15,895 nt of DNA, from the NCBI RefSeq assembly GCF_029933015.1, contig NZ_JAOZOZ010000033.1:1-15895 (forward strand), in the 5' to 3' direction. The stretch's first letter is position 1. Each line of letters starts with the position of its first letter. Shown here piece after piece: positions 6,901-15,895 of this stretch. A program made the position numbers and the translations under genes. This DNA is from Hydrogenimonas sp. Its GTDB lineage: Bacteria; Campylobacterota; Campylobacteria; Campylobacterales; Hydrogenimonadaceae. The notes below the pieces were generated by a model. That model did not search any database. It saw only the letters and a program-made list of their open reading frames with translations, and was not told the origin of the DNA.

Positions 6901-8131
6901 ACTGCTGATGCTCGACCGGGAGGAGATGCTGCGCATCCACTCGCTGCTGGGCAACGCGACCCTCGAGAGCGATGTCGAGATCAACGGCAAGACTTTCAAG
7001 GCGGGTGAGAAGATCGGCAAAGAGGAGCTCGAAAACGTCAACCGTTTCGCCCTCAGCGCCATCGCCAAACACTTTCCGGAGGAGATCCAGCACAAATACG
7101 AATCTCTGAAAAACTATTTCCAAAGAGAGAAACGCAAACTCCGTGAAGAGCACGAAGAGAAACTGAACATTCTCGAAAAAGACGACATTCTGCCCAACGG
7201 CGTCACGAAACTGGTCAAAGTCTACATCGCCACCAAGCGCAAGCTCAAAGTCGGCGACAAGATGGCGGGGCGCCACGGTAACAAGGGTATCGTCTCCAAC
7301 ATCGTTCCCGAGATGGATATGCCCTATCTCGAGGACGGTACGCCGGTCGAGATCATCCTCAACCCCCTGGGGGTTCCCTCGCGTATGAACATCGGACAGA
7401 TTCTGGAGGTCCACCTGGGTCTGGTGGGCAAGCGTCTGGGAGAGCAGATCCAGGCGATCTTCGACGAGAAGAAAGAGGATTTCGTCAAGGAACTCCGCAC
7501 CAAAATGGAAGAGATCGCCGACGTGGCGAAACTGATGAACGCCAAAGAGATGCTGGCGAGCATGAGCGACGAAGAGCTGATCAAATATGCCCGCGACTGG
7601 AGCAAAGGTGTCCGCTTCGCGACACCGGTCTTCGAGAGTGTCAACGCAGAAGAGTTCGCGAAACTCTTCGAAATGGCGAAGATCGACTCGGATGGCAAAT
7701 GCGTCCTCTACGACGGCAAAACCGGCGAGCGGATGAAAGAGCGTGTCAACGTAGGCTACATGTACATGCTCAAACTCCACCACCTGGTCGACGAGAAGAT
7801 GCACGCCCGATCCACCGGCCCCTACAGTCTGGTCACCCAGCAGCCTGTCGGCGGTAAGGCGCTCTTCGGAGGCCAGCGCTTCGGTGAGATGGAGGTCTGG
7901 GCACTGGAGGCCTACGGTGCCGCCAACGTACTCAAAGAGATGCTGACGATCAAATCGGACGACGTCGACGGACGTGTACGTGCCTACAAGGCGATCACCC
8001 GCGGCGAAAACGTGCCGCCTGCGGGCATCCCCGAAACGCTGTTCGTTCTTGCGAAAGAACTTCAGTCCCTTGCACTTGATGTAGAGCTTTTAGATGAGGA
8101 AGAAGAGAATGAAGAAACTGATACCCATTGA
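3971..8131 (+). CDS. rpoB: DNA-directed RNA polymerase subunit beta
   Basis: RpoB (1386 residues) is the beta subunit of the core polymerase and forms one side of the active-site cleft. The start MLNNLKSGNRLRVDFAK is typical of Campylobacterota, and GAGGT (3958-3962) lies eight bases before the ATG. The rifampicin region reads SGQLSQFMDQTNPLSEVTHK. D534 corresponds to E. coli D516, and the residues most often changed in resistance (D, S, H, R, S, L) all look wild-type. The catalytic-site lysines K1097 and K1105 lie in KMAGRHGNKG. Lineage inserts are present in the lobe region (about residues 230-440) and before the KMAGRHGNKG block (about 960-1080, rich in charged helices). The C-terminus is very acidic (LLDEEEENEETDTH). 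The last 23 bases overlap rpoC. Confidence 0.98.
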   Translation: MLNNLKSGNRLRVDFAKTPQEIDVPNLLQLQQSSYDNFLMIDAKDRSQSGIEHVFRSIFPIHDPQNRLTLDYVGSEITKPKYTVRECMERGLTYAVSLKMKVRLTLWERNDKTGEKTGVKDIKEQAIFVRDIPLMTDRTSFIINGVERVVVNQLHRSPGVIFKEEEAATGTNKLLYTAQIIPDRGSWLYFEYDAKDILYVRINKRRKIPVTILFRALGYTKQDILKLFYPLMNIRVKNNKFLMPFKPENFAGRLEYDVKDEDGNLIIAAGKRLSAKRAKKLVEDGLEWVEYPVDVLIERHLAEPIIDQESGEVLLDTLTQLDENKLKKILESGVKEFVIADDLAAGVDQSVINAFHADQESLKLLRQTEGIEDENDLSAIRIYKVMRPGEPVTKDAAKAFVKQLFFDPERYDLTRVGRMKMNHKLGVEVPEYVTVMTDEDIIKTVQYLIRVKNGRGHIDDRDHLGNRRIRAIGELLGNELQTGLIKMQKAIRDKMSTMSGNLDELMPHDLINSKMITNTILEFFTSGQLSQFMDQTNPLSEVTHKRRLSALGEGGLVKERAGFEVRDVHPTHYGRICPIETPEGQNIGLINTLASYAKVNDLGFIESPYKKVVDGKVTNDVVYMTATQEEGLTIAPASTKLDEEGHIVEDLIEARRDGEIILVDRSEIDYIDLSPLMVVGVAASLIPFLEHDDANRALMGSNMQRQGVPLLISDAPIVGTGVEKLIARDAWVSIKARRAGIVEKIDSKNIYIMGEDEEGAFIDHYSLQKNMRTNQNTTFTQRPIVKKGDRVEAGQVIADGPNMDQGELAIGKNIMVAFMPWNGYNFEDAIVVSEKLIREDTFTSVHIYEKEVEARELKHGVEEITRDIPNVREEDLGHLDESGIVKIGTYIKPGMIMVGKVSPKGEVKPTPEERLLRAIFGEKAGHVVNKSLYCPPSMEGVVVDVKIFTKKGYEKDQRAIRAYEEEKAELDREHHDKLLMLDREEMLRIHSLLGNATLESDVEINGKTFKAGEKIGKEELENVNRFALSAIAKHFPEEIQHKYESLKNYFQREKRKLREEHEEKLNILEKDDILPNGVTKLVKVYIATKRKLKVGDKMAGRHGNKGIVSNIVPEMDMPYLEDGTPVEIILNPLGVPSRMNIGQILEVHLGLVGKRLGEQIQAIFDEKKEDFVKELRTKMEEIADVAKLMNAKEMLASMSDEELIKYARDWSKGVRFATPVFESVNAEEFAKLFEMAKIDSDGKCVLYDGKTGERMKERVNVGYMYMLKLHHLVDEKMHARSTGPYSLVTQQPVGGKALFGGQRFGEMEVWALEAYGAANVLKEMLTIKSDDVDGRVRAYKAITRGENVPPAGIPETLFVLAKELQSLALDVELLDEEEENEETDTH
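8096..8100 (+). promoter_or_regulatory. Ribosome binding site of rpoC inside rpoB
   Basis: GAGGA lies within the last codons of rpoB, eight bases before the ATG at 8109. It decides the rpoC start: the in-frame ATG at 8094 overlaps this site and has no binding site of its own. Translation of rpoC is probably coupled to termination at the rpoB TGA (8129-8131). Confidence 0.7.
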
Positions 8132-11100
8132 AGTAACGGAAGAGAATCGCCCCAAAGATATCAAGGCGATTCAGCTCAGACTGGCGAGCCCCGAAAAGAT
8201 CCTCTCCTGGAGCTTCGGTGAAGTCAAAAAGCCCGAGACGATCAACTATCGTACGCTCAAACCCGAGCGGGACGGACTCTTCTGCGCGAAGATCTTCGGC
8301 CCGGTCCGCGACTACGAGTGTCTCTGCGGCAAATACAAGAAGATGCGCTACAAAGGCGTCGTCTGTGAAAAGTGTGGTGTCGAAGTCACGAGCTCCAAGG
8401 TACGCCGCTACCGCATGGGACACATCGACCTGGTCACCCCGGTGGCGCATATCTGGTACGTCAACTCCCTGCCCAGCCGTATCGGTACGCTGCTGGGTGT
8501 CAAGATGAAAGACCTCGAGCGTGTACTCTACTACGAAGCCTACATCGTTGAAAATCCGGGCGAAGCGAGCTACGACAACGAAGGGAAAGCGCCGGTTCTG
8601 AAGTACGACATCCTCAACGAGGAGCAGTATCAGTCTCTCTATACCCGTTTCGTCGACAGCGGTTTCCATGCCGAAATGGGCGGCGAGGTGATCAAGCGGC
8701 TGCTGGCCGATCTGGACCTGGCGGAACTTTTCCACACCCTCAAGGAGGAGGTCGAGAAGACAGGAAGCGAAGCGAAGCGCAAGACGCTTGTCAAACGTCT
8801 CAAAGTGATCGAATCCTTCCTCAATTCCAACAACCGCCCCGAGTGGATGATGCTCGATGTCCTGCCGGTCCTTCCGCCCGATCTGCGCCCGCTGGTGGCG
8901 CTCGATGGCGGAAAGTTCGCCGTATCCGACGTCAACGACCTCTACCGCCGCGTCATCAACCGCAACCAGCGCCTCAAGCGCCTGATGGAGCTCGACGCGC
9001 CGGAGATCATCATCCGCAACGAAAAGCGGATGCTGCAGGAGGCGGTCGATGCCCTCTTCGACAACGGACGCCGAGGCAATGCCGTCAAGGGAGCCAACAA
9101 ACGCCCCCTCAAGTCGCTCAGCGAAGTGATCAAGGGAAAACAGGGCCGTTTCCGTCAGAACCTTCTGGGTAAACGGGTCGACTTCTCCGGTCGTTCGGTC
9201 ATCGTCGTGGGTCCGAACCTGCGGATGGATCAGTGCGGTCTGCCCAAGAATATGGCGCTGGAGCTCTTCAAGCCGCACCTGCTGGCCAAACTGGAGGAGA
9301 AGGGCTACGCCACGACGCTCAAAGCCGCCAAGAACATGATCGAGAAGCGGACCAACGAAGTGTGGGAGTGTCTGCAGGAGATCGTCGACGAGTATCCGGT
9401 GATGCTCAACCGTGCGCCGACGCTGCACAAACTCTCGATCCAGGCTTTCCACCCGGTTCTGATCGACGGCAAGGCGATCCAGCTCCATCCTCTCGTCTGT
9501 GCGGCCTTCAACGCCGACTTCGACGGTGACCAGATGGCGGTTCACGTACCGCTCAGCCAGGAGGCGATCGCCGAATGTAAGCTGCTGATGCTCAGCTCCA
9601 TGAACATCCTGCTGCCCGCCAGCGGCAAGGCGATCACGGTACCGAGCCAGGATATGATTCTGGGTCTTTATTACCTCTCCCTCGAGCGCAAAGACGTCAA
9701 GGGCTCCAACAAGCTCTTCGCCAACGTCAAGGAGGTGTTGACGGCACTCGACGGCGAGCACCTGGATATCAACGCCCGGGTCCGTACGATGGTCGACGGC
9801 CGTGTCGTCTACACGACGGCGGGCCGCCTGATTCTCAAGTCGATCCTGCCCGATTTCGTTCCCGAGCATATGTGGAACAAGGTTCTGAAGAAGAAGGATA
9901 TCGGCGCGCTGATCGACTACGTCTACAAATTCGGCGGTCTCGAAATCTCCGCCGAGTTCCTGGACAACCTCAAGGATCTCGGCTTCAAATACGCCACGAT
10001 GGCGGGTATCTCGATTTCGGCCGACGATATCCGGATTCCGGACGAGAAATACAGACTGGTCGAAGAGGCCAAGAAGCGCGTCCGTGAAATCCAGCAGCAG
10101 TACAGCGCGGGACTTCTGACCGAGCAGGAGCGCTACAACAAGATCGTCGACGTCTGGACCGACACCAACAACGCCGTCGCCGAAGCGATGATGAAGCTGA
10201 TCCGCGAAGACAAGGACGGCTTCAACTCGATCTTCATGATGGCCGACTCGGGTGCGCGGGGTTCTGCGGCACAGATCCGCCAGCTCGCCGGTATGCGGGG
10301 TCTGATGGCCAAACCGGACGGTTCGATCATCGAAACGCCGATCGTCTCGAACTTCAAGGAGGGGCTGAACGTTCTGGAGTACTTCATCTCCACCCACGGT
10401 GCCCGTAAGGGTCTCGCGGATACGGCTCTCAAGACGGCCAACGCCGGTTATCTGACCCGTAAACTGATCGACGTTTCCCAGAACGTCAAAGTCACGATGG
10501 ACGACTGCGGCACCCACGAAGGGGTCGAAATCACCGATATCACGATCGGTTCGGAGATGATCGAACCCCTCGAAGACCGTGTCCATGGTCGCGTTCTGGC
10601 CGACGACGTGATCGACCCGATCTCCAACGAGATCCTTATCTCCGAAGGAACGCTGATCGACGACGAGAAGGCGCAGCTGATCAAGGATGCCGGCGTGCGC
10701 GCCGTCACGATCCGCACACCGATCACCTGTAAAGCGCCCAACGGCGTCTGTGCCAAATGCTACGGCCTCAACATGGGCGAGGGCAAGCTGGTCAAGGTAG
10801 GCGAGGCGATCGGTATCATCGCGGCCCAGTCGATCGGTGAGCCGGGTACCCAGCTGACGCTGCGTACCTTCCACATCGGTGGTACCGCATCGAGCGAAAA
10901 AGCCGAGCGTCAGGCTGTCGCGACCAAAGAGGGCTTTATCCGCTACTACAACCTCAAAACCTACACCAACAGCGAAGGCAAGCTGCTGGTGGCCAACCGC
11001 CGAAACGCCGGTATTCTGCTTGTCGAGCCGAAGATCAAGGCGCCTTTCGCGGGTGAGTTGACGGTCCAGACAGTGCACGAAGAGGTGATTTTGACCCTCA

Positions 11101-12626
11101 AAAACGGTGACGAGAAGATCCGATACGCTCTGCGCAAGTCCGATGTGGCCAAGCCCAACGAACTGGCGGGTGTCAGCGGAAAGATCGAAGGGAAGTTCTA
11201 TCTCCCGTATACCAGTGGAACGAAAGTCGAAGAGCGCGATTCGATCGTCGAAGTGATCAAAGACGGCTGGAACGTGCCAAACCGTATCCCCTACGCGGCG
11301 GAACTGCGGGTCAAAGACGGCGCGCCGGTCACCCAGACGATCAAAGCGGGGGAGAACGGAACCCTGAAATACTTCCAGCTCAGGGGCGACTACCTCGAGC
11401 GTTACAAGGGCGTCAAAGAGGGCGACAAAATCGAGGAGAAAGGGCTCTTCGCCGTCGTCGCCGACAGCGAAGGCCGGGAAGCGAACCGCCACTATATCGC
11501 GCGCGGTTCCATCATCAAGGTAGGTGACGACGAGCAGGTCACGGCCGATACCGTCATCGCCGAACCTGCGGGAACCGAGCATACGATCATCGCCGAGTGG
11601 GACCCCTATACCGATCCGATCATCGCGGAAGCCAACGGCAAGGTGACTTTCGAGGACATCATTCCGGGTATCACAGCCAGCGAGCAGTTCGACGAGATCA
11701 CCGGTCAGACACGTCTGGAGATCAACGAATACACCCCGCCGGGCTACAAACCTACTATCGTTCTGGCGACGGAGGAGGGTACGATCATCCGATATGCAAT
11801 GGAGCCGAAGACGGCGATCTTCGTCCAGGACGGCCAGGATGTCCATATCGCCGACATCATCGCGAAGACCCCGAAAGCTGTCGCCAAATCCCGCGACATC
11901 ACCGGGGGTCTTCCGCGTGTTTCCGAGCTCTTCGAAGCGCGCCGGCCCAAAGATCCGGCACTCATCGCCGAGATCGACGGTGTCGTCGCCTTCGGCAAGC
12001 CGCTGCGGGGCAAGGAACGAATCATCATCACCGGTGAAAACGGTCAGACCAGCGAGTATCTGGTCGATAAAAACCGCCAGATTCTCGTCCACAACGGCGA
12101 ATTCGTCCATGCCGGCGAGAAACTGACCGACGGTACGGTCAGCAGCCACGACATCCTGAGAATTCTGGGAGAGAAGGCGCTGCACTACTACATGGTCAGC
12201 GAGATCCAGCAGGTCTACCGCCGACAGGGGGTCAACATCTCCGACAAGCACATCGAGATCATCTACTCCCAGATGCTGCGCCAGGTACGTATCGTCGACA
12301 GCGGCAACACGAAATTCATCGCGGGCGACCTGGTGAGCCGACGGCAGTTCGCCGAAGAGAACGAGAGGATCATGAAACTCGGCGGCGAGCCGGCCATAGC
12401 GGAACCGGTGCTGGTGGGTATCACCCGGGCGGCGGTCAGCTCCGACAGCTTCATTTCGGCGGCATCCTTCCAGGATACGACGAAAGTCCTGACGGAAGCG
12501 AGCATCTCGGCCAAGATCGATCCGCTGGAGGATCTGAAGGAAAACGTCATCATCGGTCGTCTCATTCCGGTCGGTACGGGTCTCTATCGACAGGAGAACG
12601 TCAAGATCTCCGTCGGGGAGGAGTGA
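8109..12626 (+). CDS. rpoC: DNA-directed RNA polymerase subunit beta'
   Basis: RpoC (1505 residues) is the catalytic beta' subunit. The N-terminal zinc site is C71/C73/C86/C89 (YECLCGKYKK...CEKCG). The magnesium-chelating loop NADFDGD spans residues 468-474 with D470, D472 and D474. The second zinc site is C800, C874, C881 and C884. The bridge-trigger region includes QLTLRTFHIGG (915-925), with H922 equivalent to E. coli H936. The trigger loop is then interrupted by about 330 residues before DITGGLPRVSELFEARRPK (from 1263). The insert has several barrel-like repeats with a V-x-D-G-x-x-V pattern. The ATG at 8109 was chosen from its GAGGA site and family length. rpoC is read in the +1 frame relative to rpoB. 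The stop is followed by a 183-base gap before rpsL. Confidence 0.98.
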   Translation: MKKLIPIEVTEENRPKDIKAIQLRLASPEKILSWSFGEVKKPETINYRTLKPERDGLFCAKIFGPVRDYECLCGKYKKMRYKGVVCEKCGVEVTSSKVRRYRMGHIDLVTPVAHIWYVNSLPSRIGTLLGVKMKDLERVLYYEAYIVENPGEASYDNEGKAPVLKYDILNEEQYQSLYTRFVDSGFHAEMGGEVIKRLLADLDLAELFHTLKEEVEKTGSEAKRKTLVKRLKVIESFLNSNNRPEWMMLDVLPVLPPDLRPLVALDGGKFAVSDVNDLYRRVINRNQRLKRLMELDAPEIIIRNEKRMLQEAVDALFDNGRRGNAVKGANKRPLKSLSEVIKGKQGRFRQNLLGKRVDFSGRSVIVVGPNLRMDQCGLPKNMALELFKPHLLAKLEEKGYATTLKAAKNMIEKRTNEVWECLQEIVDEYPVMLNRAPTLHKLSIQAFHPVLIDGKAIQLHPLVCAAFNADFDGDQMAVHVPLSQEAIAECKLLMLSSMNILLPASGKAITVPSQDMILGLYYLSLERKDVKGSNKLFANVKEVLTALDGEHLDINARVRTMVDGRVVYTTAGRLILKSILPDFVPEHMWNKVLKKKDIGALIDYVYKFGGLEISAEFLDNLKDLGFKYATMAGISISADDIRIPDEKYRLVEEAKKRVREIQQQYSAGLLTEQERYNKIVDVWTDTNNAVAEAMMKLIREDKDGFNSIFMMADSGARGSAAQIRQLAGMRGLMAKPDGSIIETPIVSNFKEGLNVLEYFISTHGARKGLADTALKTANAGYLTRKLIDVSQNVKVTMDDCGTHEGVEITDITIGSEMIEPLEDRVHGRVLADDVIDPISNEILISEGTLIDDEKAQLIKDAGVRAVTIRTPITCKAPNGVCAKCYGLNMGEGKLVKVGEAIGIIAAQSIGEPGTQLTLRTFHIGGTASSEKAERQAVATKEGFIRYYNLKTYTNSEGKLLVANRRNAGILLVEPKIKAPFAGELTVQTVHEEVILTLKNGDEKIRYALRKSDVAKPNELAGVSGKIEGKFYLPYTSGTKVEERDSIVEVIKDGWNVPNRIPYAAELRVKDGAPVTQTIKAGENGTLKYFQLRGDYLERYKGVKEGDKIEEKGLFAVVADSEGREANRHYIARGSIIKVGDDEQVTADTVIAEPAGTEHTIIAEWDPYTDPIIAEANGKVTFEDIIPGITASEQFDEITGQTRLEINEYTPPGYKPTIVLATEEGTIIRYAMEPKTAIFVQDGQDVHIADIIAKTPKAVAKSRDITGGLPRVSELFEARRPKDPALIAEIDGVVAFGKPLRGKERIIITGENGQTSEYLVDKNRQILVHNGEFVHAGEKLTDGTVSSHDILRILGEKALHYYMVSEIQQVYRRQGVNISDKHIEIIYSQMLRQVRIVDSGNTKFIAGDLVSRRQFAEENERIMKLGGEPAIAEPVLVGITRAAVSSDSFISAASFQDTTKVLTEASISAKIDPLEDLKENVIIGRLIPVGTGLYRQENVKISVGEE

Positions 12627-12664
12627 TCTTTTAGGATTCCTTCCTCCGGGCGGGATAGCGTTGC

Positions 12665-12698
12665 GGGTATCTGCTGTCGGAGTAGACGGCAAATACCC
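12665..12698 (+). promoter_or_regulatory. Long imperfect hairpin downstream of rpoC
   Basis: GGGTAT (12665-12670) pairs with ATACCC (12693-12698). After a C·A mismatch, TGCTGTC (12672-12678) pairs with GACGGCA (12685-12691), including one T·G wobble, around the loop GGAGTA. No T-run follows, so it is not a canonical intrinsic terminator. It may protect the rpoC message end, or mark a Rho-dependent or processed end. A weaker fold also overlaps the rpoC stop codon (12616-12645). Confidence 0.5.
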
Positions 12699-12741
12699 AC
12701 ATAAGATACAAAAAATTAAAAGTTACTTAATTTAAGTTAAA

Positions 12742-12747
12742 TATAAT
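12742..12747 (+). promoter_or_regulatory. Promoter -10 box for rpsL-rpsG
   Basis: A perfect TATAAT sits in a strongly AT-rich stretch (about 12701-12785) between GC-rich genes. No good TTGACA-like -35 is seen at the usual spacing. This fits Campylobacterota housekeeping promoters, which rely on the -10 and upstream AT/T-rich sequence. Transcription would start near 12754, leaving a leader of about 55 bases before rpsL. Confidence 0.7.
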
Positions 12748-12809
12748 ATTTGTTTGGCTATTATTTGCCATCAATTTTGAGAAATCTATCTGCAAGAAAG
12801 GAATTTTGA

Positions 12810-13181
12810 GTGCCTACCATTAACCAATTGGTTCGAAAAGAACGCAAAAAGGTCATCAAAAAATCGAAGTCTCCGGCACTGGTCAAGTGTCCGCAGCGAC
12901 GCGGCGTCTGTACGCGCGTCTACACCACGACACCGAAAAAACCGAACTCGGCGCTTCGTAAAGTCGCGAAAGTCCGCCTCACCAGCGGATTCGAAGTGAT
13001 CAGCTACATCCCCGGCGAGGGACACAACCTGCAAGAGCACAGTATCGTACTCGTACGCGGAGGCCGTGTCAAAGACCTTCCGGGTGTCAAGTACCACATC
13101 GTCCGCGGTGCACTCGATACGGCAGGTGTCGCAAACCGCCGCGTATCACGCTCCAAATATGGTGCGAAGCGCCCCAAATAA
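12810..13181 (+). CDS. rpsL: 30S ribosomal protein S12
   Basis: S12 (123 residues) sits at the decoding centre of the small subunit and monitors codon-anticodon fit. The sequence opens MPTINQLVRKERKK and includes CPQRRGVCTRVYTTTPKKPN. K43 and K88, the lysines commonly changed in streptomycin resistance, are both wild-type. D89, the site of beta-methylthiolation in several bacteria, is present in RVKDLPG. The start is GTG at 12810, which gives exactly the family N-terminus, with AAAGGA (12797-12802) seven bases upstream. The gene has its own promoter 63 bases before the start and is followed by rpsG after 25 bases. Confidence 0.97.
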   Translation: MPTINQLVRKERKKVIKKSKSPALVKCPQRRGVCTRVYTTTPKKPNSALRKVAKVRLTSGFEVISYIPGEGHNLQEHSIVLVRGGRVKDLPGVKYHIVRGALDTAGVANRRVSRSKYGAKRPK

Positions 13182-13206
13182 TTCAAGAATATAAGAGGAA
13201 AACAGA

Positions 13207-13674
13207 ATGAGAAGACGACGAGCACCAGTTCGTGAAGTGATGCCTGACCCGATTTACAACAGTAAAGTGGTCACCAAGTTTATCAACGGGATCATGCTGG
13301 ATGGGAAGAAATCCGTTGCTGAAACAGTAATGTACAGTGCTTTGAAGATCGCCGAGGAGAAGACCGGCAAAAAAGGGATCGAGATCTTCGACGAAGCGAT
13401 CGAAAACGTCAAACCCTTGATGGAAGTCAAAAGCCGACGCGTCGGCGGCGCCACCTATCAGGTGCCGATCGAAGTCCGTCCGGTTCGCCAGCAGGCACTC
13501 GCGATCCGATGGATCATCGACGCGGCGCGCAAACGCAACGAGCGCACGATGGCGGCACGCCTCGCCAACGAGCTGATCGAAGCGAGCGAAAAACGCGGCG
13601 CGGCCTACAAGAAAAAAGAAGACACCTACAAAATGGCAGAGGCGAACAAAGCGTTCGCCCACTACCGATGGTAA
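13207..13674 (+). CDS. rpsG: 30S ribosomal protein S7
   Basis: S7 (155 residues) nucleates assembly of the 30S head and contacts the E-site tRNA and mRNA exit. It opens MRRRRAPVREVMPDPIYNSK, carries the rRNA-binding block SRRVGGATYQVPIEVRP (about residues 77-93) and ends EANKAFAHYRW, the usual C-terminus. AGAGGA (13194-13199) precedes the ATG by seven bases. rpsL-rpsG form a two-gene unit here. In E. coli S7 represses the str operon by binding between these genes, but the 25-base gap here is too short to hold that structure, so S7 control is not supported. A strong terminator follows. Confidence 0.98.
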   Translation: MRRRRAPVREVMPDPIYNSKVVTKFINGIMLDGKKSVAETVMYSALKIAEEKTGKKGIEIFDEAIENVKPLMEVKSRRVGGATYQVPIEVRPVRQQALAIRWIIDAARKRNERTMAARLANELIEASEKRGAAYKKKEDTYKMAEANKAFAHYRW

Positions 13675-13702
13675 GCGACTCAGACCTTTACTTGTCTACA
13701 CG

Positions 13703-13735
13703 CTCCGGACGGGCTTTGCCCGTTTGGAGTTTTTT
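13703..13735 (+). terminator. Intrinsic terminator after rpsG
   Basis: A 12-pair stem joins CTCCGGACGGGC (13703-13714) to GCCCGTTTGGAG (13718-13729), with a TTT loop and two G·T pairs. Six T residues (13730-13735) follow. This is a textbook rho-independent terminator and separates rpsL-rpsG from fusA. Confidence 0.92.
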
Positions 13736-13746
13736 AAACTACGATT

Positions 13747-13755
13747 TGTTATAAT
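13747..13755 (+). promoter_or_regulatory. Extended -10 promoter for fusA
   Basis: TATAAT at 13750-13755 is preceded by TGT (13747-13749), giving the extended -10 form TGnTATAAT. No standard -35 is seen; at a spacing of 16-17 bases lies the T-tract of the preceding terminator. The start site should fall near 13762, giving a leader of about 29 bases. Confidence 0.75.
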
Positions 13756-13790
13756 CCCCCAAATTTTACCAACGTTAAAAGGAAAACCAG

Positions 13791-15866
<2,076 letters not shown>

Positions 15867-15869
15867 TCG

Positions 15870-15895
15870 AAAAACCGGGGACTTCCCCGGTTTTT
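15870..15895 (+). terminator. Intrinsic terminator after fusA
   Basis: AAAAACCGGGG (15870-15880) pairs with CCCCGGTTTTT (15885-15895) around the loop ACTT, starting three bases after the stop codon. The T-run reaches the window edge and may continue. The A-run facing the T-run means it could also work for a convergent gene on the other strand, which is not visible here. Confidence 0.88.

Noticed and set aside
4001..7804. 1267-codon open frame on the - strand opposite rpoB
   Set aside because: Same explanation: mirror frame of a highly codon-biased gene, no ribosome binding site or family match seen.
8094..8108. Upstream ATG for rpoC
   Set aside because: It overlaps the GAGGA binding site used by the ATG at 8109 and would add MRKKR, which has no counterpart in the family.
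8091..8131. Programmed frameshift making an RpoB-RpoC fusion
   Set aside because: No slippery run or stimulatory structure is evident, and rpoC has its own binding site and ATG. The overlap is explained by coupled translation.
7995..12692. 1565-codon open frame on the - strand opposite rpoC
   Set aside because: It is in exact codon register with rpoC and is open only because rpoC avoids TTA, CTA and TCA. Its product has the biased composition of a mirror frame and no recognisable domain.

Overview
The window is a housekeeping gene cluster for translation and transcription, with every gene on the + strand. The order is tuf (3' part), rpmG, tRNA-Trp, secE, nusG, rplK, rplA, rplJ, rplL, rpoB, rpoC, rpsL, rpsG, fusA. 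The protein sequences point to Campylobacterota (formerly Epsilonproteobacteria). Signs are the start of RpoB (MLNNLKSGNRLRVDF), the RpoC core, a 691-residue EF-G, and tRNA-Trp lying between rpmG and secE. rpoB and rpoC are separate genes with a short overlap, which argues against Helicobacter and Wolinella, where they are fused. The fairly GC-rich coding sequence suggests a free-living, probably hydrothermal or sediment lineage such as the Sulfurovum, Nitratifractor or Hydrogenimonas groups rather than Campylobacter. The genus assignment is a guess.

Layout: positions 1-778 hold the end of tuf and rpmG, closed by an intrinsic terminator. tRNA-Trp begins two bases after the U-tract of that terminator. 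It is followed by secE, nusG, the L11-L1 pair, the L10-L12 pair with its own RNA leader, and rpoB-rpoC (781-12626). An attenuator-like hairpin lies between rplL and rpoB. A 183-base gap after rpoC holds a long hairpin, an AT-rich stretch and a perfect TATAAT box in front of rpsL-rpsG. A strong terminator follows rpsG. Fifteen bases after its last U lies an extended -10 promoter that drives fusA. fusA ends at a terminator that runs to the edge of the window. No intergenic stretch exceeds 300 bases.

The genes supply three linked functions. EF-Tu, EF-G and tRNA-Trp serve elongation. L33, L11, L1, L10, L12, S12 and S7 are ribosomal proteins, many of them at the factor-binding or decoding sites. 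RpoB, RpoC and NusG form the transcription machinery that couples to ribosomes. SecE belongs to the protein translocon. Linked control is expected through autogenous ribosomal-protein sites (L10, perhaps L1), partial termination before rpoB, and translational coupling from rpoB to rpoC.

I found no mobile element, CRISPR array, defence island or unknown gene, and no novel system. The points worth a second look are regulatory: paired hairpins around rpmG, a terminator directly in front of the tRNA, an unusual T-stem mismatch in tRNA-Trp, candidate ribosomal-protein operators, the rpoB/rpoC overlap and a large insertion in the RpoC trigger loop.
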